Below are positions 28,841-36,316 of a stretch of 37,303 bases of DNA, piece by piece; the stretch's first letter is position 1; every line of letters begins with the position of its first letter. A program made the translations under genes and the position numbers. A model generated the notes under the pieces. It made no database searches, was not told where the DNA came from, and worked only from the letters and a program-made list of their open reading frames with translations. The stretch comes from Candidatus Acetocimmeria pyornia (GTDB taxonomy: Bacteria; Bacillota; Sulfobacillia; UBA3575): assembly GCA_004367365.1 (NCBI GenBank), contig SESX01000005.1, positions 1 through 37,303 of the forward strand. Direction: 5' to 3'.

Positions 28841-29871
28841 CTTAGCTTTTTCACTTGCTTGTTCTTGAGATCGGCTTCCCAGAGGCCGATCTTTTCTGGG
28901 TCTGCCTTCTTCTTGTCGCCTGCCTCCACCTCGAAAACGATTCGGTCGCCGGATGGCTGCGAGCGGACCAAGGAGAGCTGGTAATCTGGCTGAGGGAACC
29001 GGTTGGAAAGCCCCAATCGTACCGGCTGGCCTGAGGAGGTTTCGTAGAAAGTAATTTGTCTGACCCCGGGACCGGTAGTCACTTCCGCGGCCAGAAAGCG
29101 CGAAGTAGCGGTCCATAAGACCCGGTTCCCAGTTCCCATGGGGTAAAGGTTTATGGGCGTGATTGTGCCCGATTCCATCTCTACCATGGCGAGCAGGCCG
29201 TTGGTGCCCCGCGTGATAAAGGCCAGTTTCTTCGTGTCCGGTGAAACCGCGAGGGGGCCAAATCCTTCCCGCCCGACCTTTGCCGCGGGGTCCTGCCTGT
29301 TAAAGGGTGGAATGAAGGTCTCTGGTAGGGCTGTGATGGGAATGAGCATTCTTTGGCTTCCTGAAGCGGTGGCTGTGTGCCGAACTTCATAGAGGGTACC
29401 ATCTTCCTGGATAAACTCCGAGCCGCCTAGAAGCTCTGCGGCCACGATCTTAAAGGTGCCGTTCTTCCGGGCCAAGGTGAAATCCTCATCGATGAAACGG
29501 GCCCATGGTTCCCGGGTATAGGCTAGGTGGGTTCTGACTTCAAAGCTGATGTCCCCCACGCCTGTCTGGGGAGAGGAGAGAACGTACCCGGTGGGCTGGG
29601 GGTTGGACATGGCTAGGCTGAGCCGGAGCCCTGGGAGACGGTTAAACTGCTTGAGGGCTGCCGGGTCCAGGTGCTTCCGGGCGGCGGCTTCATCCCCGCG
29701 GAGGCGGGCTTCCATGAACGTGGTGAGGACGGAATGGGCCTCTTTCTCTTCAGGGGAGGAGCCTTTTTTATCCGACGAAAAAAGGGAGCAGGAGGCCAGG
29801 AACACCAGGCTAACCGAAAGTGGAATGATGATGAGTAGGATGAGCCGTGGTAACCGGTGGTGGTTAAGCAA
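28837..29871 (-). CDS. Lipoprotein with TolB/WD40-like C-terminal region
   Basis: Start TTG at 29871 after GAAGGGGGG; signal/lipobox LILLIIIPLSVSLVFLASCS; C-terminal FGPLAVSPDTKKLAFITRGTNGLLAMVEMESG-type repeats. Confidence 0.8.
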   Translation of the reverse strand: MLNHHRLPRLILLIIIPLSVSLVFLASCSLFSSDKKGSSPEEKEAHSVLTTFMEARLRGDEAAARKHLDPAALKQFNRLPGLRLSLAMSNPQPTGYVLSSPQTGVGDISFEVRTHLAYTREPWARFIDEDFTLARKNGTFKIVAAELLGGSEFIQEDGTLYEVRHTATASGSQRMLIPITALPETFIPPFNRQDPAAKVGREGFGPLAVSPDTKKLAFITRGTNGLLAMVEMESGTITPINLYPMGTGNRVLWTATSRFLAAEVTTGPGVRQITFYETSSGQPVRLGLSNRFPQPDYQLSLVRSQPSGDRIVFEVEAGDKKKADPEKIGLWEADLKNKQVKKLS

Positions 29872-30125
29872 GAACGACCCCCCTTCGGGAAATAGTTTTT
29901 CACAGTGCAGGCATTTTAATCGTGGTGGCGGCATGGGCGACCAGTACGAAAATGCCACCATCCGCCTTGCCAGGGGTGCTCCTCCACTCGCCTTCTTTAT
30001 TCCTCGGCCCTCCGGGCCTGCGGCATAACCGGTCTCGTTCCGGAGTACCCCTGGCGTGCAACCTTTGCGAAATACCGCTTACAATTTTACTCGGGGGTGC
30101 CGCCGCTTCAGAGGCGGTATGGAGC

Positions 30126-30160
30126 AAAAAAAGGGCGTGCCCTGAGATCAGAGAACGCCC
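30126..30160 (-). terminator. Terminator downstream of HesB-like selenoprotein gene
   Basis: Minus strand GGGCGT-TCTCTGATCTCAGGGC-ACGCCC followed by T7. Confidence 0.75.
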
Positions 30161-30235
30161 AAGGAAAGGATCGTCAGGCTGGCGGTTAACTGGTGGCCTG
30201 CCCCGGGTTAACTTGGTTGCAGGGGCTTCTAGAGG

Positions 30236-30535
30236 CTAGCAGGAGGAAGTCATTGGACCGCGAATGGCAAACCCACCCCCGCCGAACCAGGTTCTGTGGT
30301 AGTCAATGGTAGCCCCGGAAAGATACCTGGCGGCCTGGGGGTCGATGATAAACTTGAGGCCAGAAATCTCCACCACTTTATCGTTCTCTTTCTCTGACCC
30401 GTCCAGGGCCAGTCCAAAACTGGGACCTCCTCAACCGAAACCCTGGATAAAGAGGCGGATGGAATTTGAAGTGGTCTTTTTGTCTTGCAGGAGTTCCTTG
30501 AACTTTTTGACCGCCTTCTCGGTAACCTTGATCAA
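30236..30535 (-). CDS. HesB/IscA-like selenoprotein (UGA-encoded Sec35), 99 aa
   Basis: Minus strand: MIKVTEKAVKKFKELLQDKKTTSNSIRLFIQGFG-U-GGPSFGLALDGSEKENDKVVEISGLKFIIDPQAARYLSGATIDYHRTWFGGGGFAIRGPMTSSC*. HesB-like sequence runs uninterrupted through the in-frame TGA (30431-30433), which replaces the family Cys of GCGGPSFGLALD. SD GGAGGG upstream of TTG. Confidence 0.88.
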
Positions 30536-30620
30536 AGCAAACCCTCCTTGTTCACGGTCTTCCGTGCCAAATTCAAAGCAAAAGGTTCTCGAGCATAGGC
30601 TTTAGGAATTACTTATACCT

Positions 30621-30663
30621 ATACCCCTAGTGGTATCATAACACACCCTGAAGGGAAAGTCAA
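30621..30663 (-). promoter_or_regulatory. Promoter (TTGACT-N17-TATGAT) overlapped by ATACC-N6-GGTAT palindrome
   Basis: Minus-strand -35 TTGACT (30658-30663), 17-nt spacer, -10 TATGAT (30635-30640); palindrome ATACCCCTAGTGGTAT at 30621-30636. Confidence 0.65.
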
Positions 30664-30705
30664 TGTTGGTCTGTTACTGGTTTAAAAATTCGGGTTCAAA
30701 AAAGT

Positions 30706-30845
30706 GGTAACGACTATGGTGACCAACGTTGGTCAGCGGATCCGAGCCAGCAGGCCGAGGAGAGAGGCTTTGGGTTGAGCAAAGACCGTCCGTCGCAGGC
30801 CATAGGATTGTGGTGTGATGGCTTCTAAACGCCATGGTCGTTACC
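30706..30845 (+). ncRNA. Candidate structured RNA/cis element upstream of FtsA-like gene
   Basis: GGTAACGACTATGG (30706-30719) pairs with CCATGGTCGTTACC (30832-30845) with a single G-U; encloses perfect palindrome TGACCAACGTTGGTCA (30720-30735). Confidence 0.4.
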
Positions 30846-31066
30846 GGGGCTGGTGGCCTGTTTTGTCCGTCATATCCTGTAGGTAGGTGAAGGAAAAAGA
30901 TGGTGGTTGTCGAATTACGGCATCGATAACCTTTCTTGCTCTATTTTTCGGCCCCTTCGGCTTGCGGCCCAAGCCTTGTTCCCGGGGGAACTTGGCAAGG
31001 AGGTCTTCAGATGTCAATTCTTGCCGGGACTGCCTCGGTTAGAAAGAAATGTGCGGAGTTGATACC

Positions 31067-33283
31067 ATGAAACAGAAATCCTCTTTACGGTTTTCCCTGG
31101 ATATTGGTACCAGGAAGGTGCTCGGGCTTTTGACAGAGGAGCACGGCAGCGTAATCAGGGTCCGCTACGCAGCCCGCCGGGAACATGAGGGCCGGTCGAT
31201 GCTGGACGGGCAGATTCATAACATTCCTGAGGTGGGTCGCGTTTTGATAGAGGTTAAGGAGGAACTTGAAAAAAAGGCCGGGGTGAAGCTGATGGAGGCG
31301 GCGGTGGCCGCGGCCGGTCGGGCTTTACGTACCGCCCGGGGAAAGGCCGAGGTAGTTTTCGGGACCCTTTCGCCCGTAAGAAAGGAGCAGATCCGCGCCC
31401 TGGAATGGGAGGCGGTAAGTGACGCGCAGGAAAGGCTGGCGAGTGAACTTCGGACCAGCAATGAACAGACACGTTTCCACTGTGTTGCCTACAGTGTTCT
31501 CCGGTACTGGCTTGATGGGGTGAGGATGGCTAATCTGGAGGGGCAGGTTGGGGAAAGGGTTCAGGTGGAGGTGATTGCCACCTTCCTCCCGACTGCAGTG
31601 GTAGATTCCCTGGTAGCCGCTTTGGACATCGCCGGGCTTGCGGTAGCCAGCCTGACCCTGGAGCCCATTGCTGCCTTGAAGGCGGTAGTAAAACCGACCA
31701 TGAGGCATTTAAACTTGGTGCTCATCGATATCGGGGCTGGGACTTCGGACATTGCAGTCACCCGGGACGGAGCAGTTGTTGCCTATGCAATGGTACCCGA
31801 GGCAGGAGACGAAGTCACCGAAGAACTGTCCCGCCTTTACCTGCTGGAATTTAATGAAGCTGAAAAGGCAAAACGGCGGCTCTGCCGCGAGAAAGAGTTT
31901 GAGGCCGTGGATGTTCTGGGACAGAACCGGGTACTGCGTACTGATGAGGTCCTCGAGGCCCTCGGGCCGACACTGGACCGCTTGGCGGGTTCCCTGGCTG
32001 AGGCCATCACCAGGATCAACGGTGGCCCACCTACAGGGGTGATGCTGGTGGGAGGGGGGAGCCTCACCCCTACCCTGCCGGAGCGGCTGGCCAAAGCCCT
32101 CGGACTGGACCCAGCACGGGTAGCTCCCAGAACTGCTCAAGCCGTAGATGTTATCAACCGGGGTAGAAAAGGGTTGTCTGGGCCAGATGCGGTGACCCCG
32201 CTGGGAATAGCATTGAACGCCCACCGTGGGGAGGACAACAGGGCTGTAGTCACAGTTGGGGAAAGGCAGGTCCAGGTGTTTCATCCTGGGAGGCTGACGG
32301 TAGGTGCAGCCCTCCAGTCGGCCGGGGTGCGGGCCAGGGATCTGGTAGGAAAACCTGGACCTGGACTGGTGATCAAGGTTAACGGTGAAACCAAGGTGGT
32401 ACCTGGGACCCGCGCTAAGCCGGCGGTGGTGAAGGTCAACGGCCAACCGGCTGACCTGAACACCCAGCTGACTGGTGGGGAGGCAATTGAAATTTTGCCT
32501 GCCGTTGATGGGGAGCCGCCACGGGTTCAGGTGGCAGAGTTTATGCCAGCCGATAGTTTAAGGATAACCATGAACGGGAAAGAGGTTAACATCAAACCCA
32601 GCTGTTTTGTGAATGGTAAACCTTCTCGCCCGGACAGGTACTTGAGGGACGGTGATACGGTTGAATTCAGGTTTCCCCGCATGGTGGGGGAGTTGGTGCA
32701 AGGGTTTTTGAGCGGTTCTCGCTCTGAGGATGCACCTGATGGAAGCGGAGGAGCTGAGGCTGCAAGCTTGGAACAGGTACTCAGTTATGAGTTAAACGGC
32801 GAGAAGAAGGAAGAGGTCTGGCCGCGCTACGTTTTCCTGGTGAACGGTTCACCGGCGGAGAACGATACCCCGGTTAGAGATGGAGACCGTATCGAGTGGC
32901 GCCCTCGGGAGGTTACCATGCGAGTGGTTTTAGAGCAGGCCGGTTTTTCCATGTCGGAACCCGTCCGGGTTACAGTCAACGGGTCTCCGGTATTGATCCC
33001 ACCTATCTGCGAATTGCGAAAGAACGGAAAACCAGCCAGTCTTGAGACCCCTGTGGAAGATGGAGATTTGCTGGAGGTCCTGGAGGCTGGTTCCGGCGGA
33101 CCCCTTTTGAACCAGCTTTTCACGCTGGTTGATTTTGACCCAACCCCACCGAGAACCGGGGCCCGGTTGATCCTTAAGGTGAATGGGAAACCTGCCCGCT
33201 TTACCACACCCCTCAAGGAAGGGGATAAAGTTGACCTTTACTGGGACGGCGGTAGTTCTGGTTCTTTGGAAAACGAGGGATAG
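31067..33283 (+). CDS. FtsA-like actin-fold ATPase with C-terminal VNGxP/DGD repeat array
   Basis: FSLDIGTRKVLGLLTEE, LVLIDIGAGTSDIAVTRDGAVV, VMLVGGGSLTPTLPERLAKALG (ASKHA/FtsA motifs); C-terminal repeats VKVNGQPADLNTQLTGGEAIEI, CFVNGKPSRPDRYLRDGDTVEF, FLVNGSPAENDTPVRDGDRIEW, LRKNGKPASLETPVEDGDLLEV, LKVNGKPARFTTPLKEGDKVDL. Confidence 0.88.
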   Translation: MKQKSSLRFSLDIGTRKVLGLLTEEHGSVIRVRYAARREHEGRSMLDGQIHNIPEVGRVLIEVKEELEKKAGVKLMEAAVAAAGRALRTARGKAEVVFGTLSPVRKEQIRALEWEAVSDAQERLASELRTSNEQTRFHCVAYSVLRYWLDGVRMANLEGQVGERVQVEVIATFLPTAVVDSLVAALDIAGLAVASLTLEPIAALKAVVKPTMRHLNLVLIDIGAGTSDIAVTRDGAVVAYAMVPEAGDEVTEELSRLYLLEFNEAEKAKRRLCREKEFEAVDVLGQNRVLRTDEVLEALGPTLDRLAGSLAEAITRINGGPPTGVMLVGGGSLTPTLPERLAKALGLDPARVAPRTAQAVDVINRGRKGLSGPDAVTPLGIALNAHRGEDNRAVVTVGERQVQVFHPGRLTVGAALQSAGVRARDLVGKPGPGLVIKVNGETKVVPGTRAKPAVVKVNGQPADLNTQLTGGEAIEILPAVDGEPPRVQVAEFMPADSLRITMNGKEVNIKPSCFVNGKPSRPDRYLRDGDTVEFRFPRMVGELVQGFLSGSRSEDAPDGSGGAEAASLEQVLSYELNGEKKEEVWPRYVFLVNGSPAENDTPVRDGDRIEWRPREVTMRVVLEQAGFSMSEPVRVTVNGSPVLIPPICELRKNGKPASLETPVEDGDLLEVLEAGSGGPLLNQLFTLVDFDPTPPRTGARLILKVNGKPARFTTPLKEGDKVDLYWDGGSSGSLENEG

Positions 33284-33553
33284 GTACGGGGTCGGCTGGA
33301 AGTCCAGTTAAGGGGTGTTTTTCAGAAGCAACCCGGGGTCCTGGCTGCCCTGGGCTCTGTTTTTTTGCGGCTCGGTTATGGTAGAATAACGGGTGAGTCA
33401 TGGGGCTGAGGCAGCGAAAGCCGGGGGTCGGGACACGGACTATTAGAGCAAGCCTGGGATACAGCTGCCTTGGCGAGATGGTGGTGGGTAGGGGGGCAGA
33501 TGAAGGTGGGCCTTGGCCTGGTAACGGACGTGTGCTGAAGGGGGAGTGGATCC

Positions 33554-34873
33554 TTGAAATACTTTATCCAGACCTATGGTTGTCAGATGAATGAACGCGA
33601 CTCGGAAACCATTGCAGGGATTCTCGAAGAAGAGATGGGTTACCAGGCTGCCTCGGGGCCGGAAGAGGCTGACCTGATTGTGGTCAACACTTGTTGTGTG
33701 CGAGAGAGCGCTGAAAACAGGATTTACGGCAGCATCGGACAGCTCAAGCGCTATAAGTATAAAAATCCCAACCTCCTCATCGCAGTCTGCGGGTGTATGG
33801 CCCAGGAGAAGGAAACCCCGGAGAAGATTCGAAAACGGGTTCCCCACGTTGACCTGGTTTTCGGTACCCACAACCTTCACCAGCTTCCGGAATTGGTCCG
33901 GCGGGCCCAGGAGTCCGGGGAAATGGTGGTCGATGTTTGGGAGAGTGCCGGCGAGGTACGGGAACACCTGCCGGCCAGGCGAGGCCAGAAGTTCAAGGCA
34001 TGGGTTAACATAACCTTTGGTTGTAATAACTTTTGTAGTTATTGTATTGTACCCTATGTTCGGGGGCGCGAGAGAAGCCGGCGGCCGGAGGAAATTGTGC
34101 GGGAGGTGGACGAGCTGGCCCGTGACGGGTGCAAAGAAGTCACCCTCCTGGGACAGAATGTGAATTCCTACGGCTCTGACCTGGAAGAAGGGGTAGATTT
34201 TGCGGAACTGCTGCGCCGGCTGGATAAGGTTGAAGGTATCCAGCGGATCCGGTTTATGACTTCCCATCCCAGGGATTTTACAACCGAAATGGTCCAGGTG
34301 ATAGCCGATTCGGAAAAGGTGTGCGAACACTTCCATTTGCCACTTCAGGCCGGGAGTAACAGTGTTCTGAGGCGGATGAACAGGGGGTATACCCGTGAAA
34401 GGTACCTTAAATTGGTGGACGAAATCCGCCGTTTGATCCCGTCGGCCAGCATTACAACCGACCTGATTGTTGGTTTCCCAGGGGAGACAGAAAAGGATTT
34501 TGAGGATACCCTGGATATGGTGCGCCGGGTTGAATTTGATAATGCCTTTACCTTTATCTATTCACCTCGTTTGGGAACAGCGGCAGCCAGGATGCCGGAC
34601 CAGGTTCCAGAACCGGTGAAGAAGGAACGGCTTGAACGCTTAATGACTGTGCAGTACCCGGTTGCCCGGAGGAAAAACGAAGCCCTGGTGGGCGCTACGG
34701 TAAGTATCCTGGGAGAAGGGAAGAGCAAGACTAACGCCCAAGTGCAGATGGGCCGGACCCGGACCAACAAGATCGTTCTTTTTGAAAGCTCCAAGGACCT
34801 CACGGGCAGGTTCGGGAAGGTCCGGATCGAGGAAGCCAAGACCTGGACCCTCACAGGGCGTTTGGTGGATTGA
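33554..34873 (+). CDS. miaB: tRNA-2-methylthio-N6-dimethylallyladenosine synthase MiaB
   Basis: MKYFIQTYGCQMNERDSETIAGIL, NTCCVRESAENRIYG, FGCNNFCSYCIVPYVRGRERSR, TRAM region. Confidence 0.97.
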   Translation: MKYFIQTYGCQMNERDSETIAGILEEEMGYQAASGPEEADLIVVNTCCVRESAENRIYGSIGQLKRYKYKNPNLLIAVCGCMAQEKETPEKIRKRVPHVDLVFGTHNLHQLPELVRRAQESGEMVVDVWESAGEVREHLPARRGQKFKAWVNITFGCNNFCSYCIVPYVRGRERSRRPEEIVREVDELARDGCKEVTLLGQNVNSYGSDLEEGVDFAELLRRLDKVEGIQRIRFMTSHPRDFTTEMVQVIADSEKVCEHFHLPLQAGSNSVLRRMNRGYTRERYLKLVDEIRRLIPSASITTDLIVGFPGETEKDFEDTLDMVRRVEFDNAFTFIYSPRLGTAAARMPDQVPEPVKKERLERLMTVQYPVARRKNEALVGATVSILGEGKSKTNAQVQMGRTRTNKIVLFESSKDLTGRFGKVRIEEAKTWTLTGRLVD

Positions 34874-34987
34874 TGACCTGGAGGAGCAGCACCAGGCATG
34901 GTTTCATGGTTCTGTTTAATTCATGAGCCCCCAAAGGCGTCCTGGCTCAGTTCGCAGGCTGGCAAGTACCGCTCCTAGTTAATAGTC

Positions 34988-35013
34988 GAAGCAGTCCCCA
35001 TGGGGACTGCTTC
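34988..35013. repeat. 26-bp perfect palindrome between convergent genes
   Basis: GAAGCAGTCCCCATGGGGACTGCTTC. Confidence 0.85.
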
Positions 35014-35044
35014 TCGGTCTCATGCTTTATTCCTCAACGGAGGT

Positions 35045-35626
35045 TCAGGTACGCCGGTACTCGGTGTTACCTCCCTGGTAGTCAATGTTCTGCCCGTAAG
35101 CCCACTGTGGGAGCTGCACTCCACCACCGGTAGCCTGCTGGGCGTAGATCCCTTGACTGAAGACGGCCTGGCCTCCGACCTGGCCTCCCATTTGGCCTCC
35201 GGCCTGACCGGTGACCTGCTGGCCCCCAGCCTGTCCGGCGAAGCCGGTCTGCTGACCGTAGTCGTAACCGGTCTGGCCCACGGTGGTCTGCCACGTACCC
35301 TGCTGGCCGGTCCCCCAGGCCGCGCCAGCGCCTACTCCCGCCCCGCCAACCTGGCGGACGTCGTTCTGGATGCTGCTGATGGCCTGGTTGAACCACGATA
35401 CGGTCTGCTGATCGGCCATCCGGGGACGATACCATCCGCGCTGGTTCAGGTATTCGTATATGCTCCGGGCGGTTAAGTGGGTGTCGTGTTCCAAGTCTTC
35501 GATGGTATTTCTCAGTTGCAGGTTCTGGCACTCCAGGGTCGTCCAGTTGTAACGCTCTGAGAGTGCTTTCTCGGAGAAGAGAAGGTCTTCGGCAAGATCC
35601 CGGTCTCTCATTACCATCTGTGGCAT
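35045..35626 (-). CDS. CotF-like spore coat protein with Gly/Gln-rich C-terminus
   Basis: RDLAEDLLFSEKALSERYNWTTLECQNLQLRNTIEDLEHDTHLTARSIYEYLNQRGWYRPRMA (CotF domain), then GGQVTGQAGGQMGGQVGGQ low-complexity tail. Confidence 0.87.
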   Translation of the reverse strand: MPQMVMRDRDLAEDLLFSEKALSERYNWTTLECQNLQLRNTIEDLEHDTHLTARSIYEYLNQRGWYRPRMADQQTVSWFNQAISSIQNDVRQVGGAGVGAGAAWGTGQQGTWQTTVGQTGYDYGQQTGFAGQAGGQQVTGQAGGQMGGQVGGQAVFSQGIYAQQATGGGVQLPQWAYGQNIDYQGGNTEYRRT

Positions 35627-35659
35627 TGAGACGTGTCACTCCCTTCGTGTTATGCGGTG

Positions 35660-35854
35660 TCAGAAACCTGGGCGTCTTGTGACACTGGCAATGGTGTCAA
35701 TATGTCGCCGATGGGTTTGCTCCAAGTTGCGGCAGATTTGTTGGAGCTGGGGGTCTTGGGCCACCTGCTGGATCATCTGGCACTTCTTTACCATCAAAGC
35801 TTCAGCCTTGGCGCACTCTTCTACCCACCAGGTCTCGGTTTGAGTTAGCTGCAT
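35660..35854 (-). CDS. Small CotF-associated/spore coat-like protein
   Basis: MQLTQTETWWVEECAKAEALMVKKCQMIQQVAQDPQLQQICRNLEQTHRRHIDTIASVTRRPGF; SD AGGAGGTG; directly upstream of the CotF-like gene on the same strand. Confidence 0.75.
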   Translation of the reverse strand: MQLTQTETWWVEECAKAEALMVKKCQMIQQVAQDPQLQQICRNLEQTHRRHIDTIASVTRRPGF

Positions 35855-36026
35855 GGGCATCACCTCCTGTACTGGGATTATGGGTTTGCGTGGTCCCACA
35901 CGATGTATTTTGTCACGGGAAGAAAATGATATACACATTATCACTTAGATCCAGTTGCAGTCCAGGGGACGATCCCCTAGACCCTTGAGATGGCCGGGGC
36001 GGGCTTTGAAGGCTAGGTTCAAGCCG

Positions 36027-36058
36027 TGGTTAACGTCAACTTCGGTTAACGTTGACCA
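36027..36058 (+). promoter_or_regulatory. UUCG-capped hairpin in mutS upstream region
   Basis: TGGTTAACGTCAAC-TTCG-GTTAACGTTGACCA (14-bp stem, one mismatch, one G-U). Confidence 0.5.
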
Positions 36059-36316
36059 TGTTGACCGGTTTCAAAGGCGGTTTAGGGGATCTGCTTCACT
36101 TCAACCGTTTTGGTATGATATACTAAAGGCGGTCAGAAATGGTACCCAGAGGATACAACGTTAAGTACAGGGTCAAGCCGGCACCCTACCCGGTAGCCGG
36201 CTTCGGTTATCTTGGGTCACACTGTGCAGCACGGGTGAACGGTTGAACATTCCCATCCCTGGACCTGGTGCTGTCCGTACCCGACCCTTGCGTCGTGCAA
36301 CAGGGGAGGAATTGGC

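Noticed and set aside
30306-30605. Plus-strand 99-aa ORF MVAPERYLAAWGS...
   Set aside because: Antisense shadow of the HesB-like selenoprotein; no SD, and the minus strand has clear family homology.
33443-34336. 297-aa minus ORF
   Set aside because: Antisense of miaB.
35000-35476. 158-aa plus ORF
   Set aside because: Shadow ORF created by the repetitive CotF-like tail on the minus strand.
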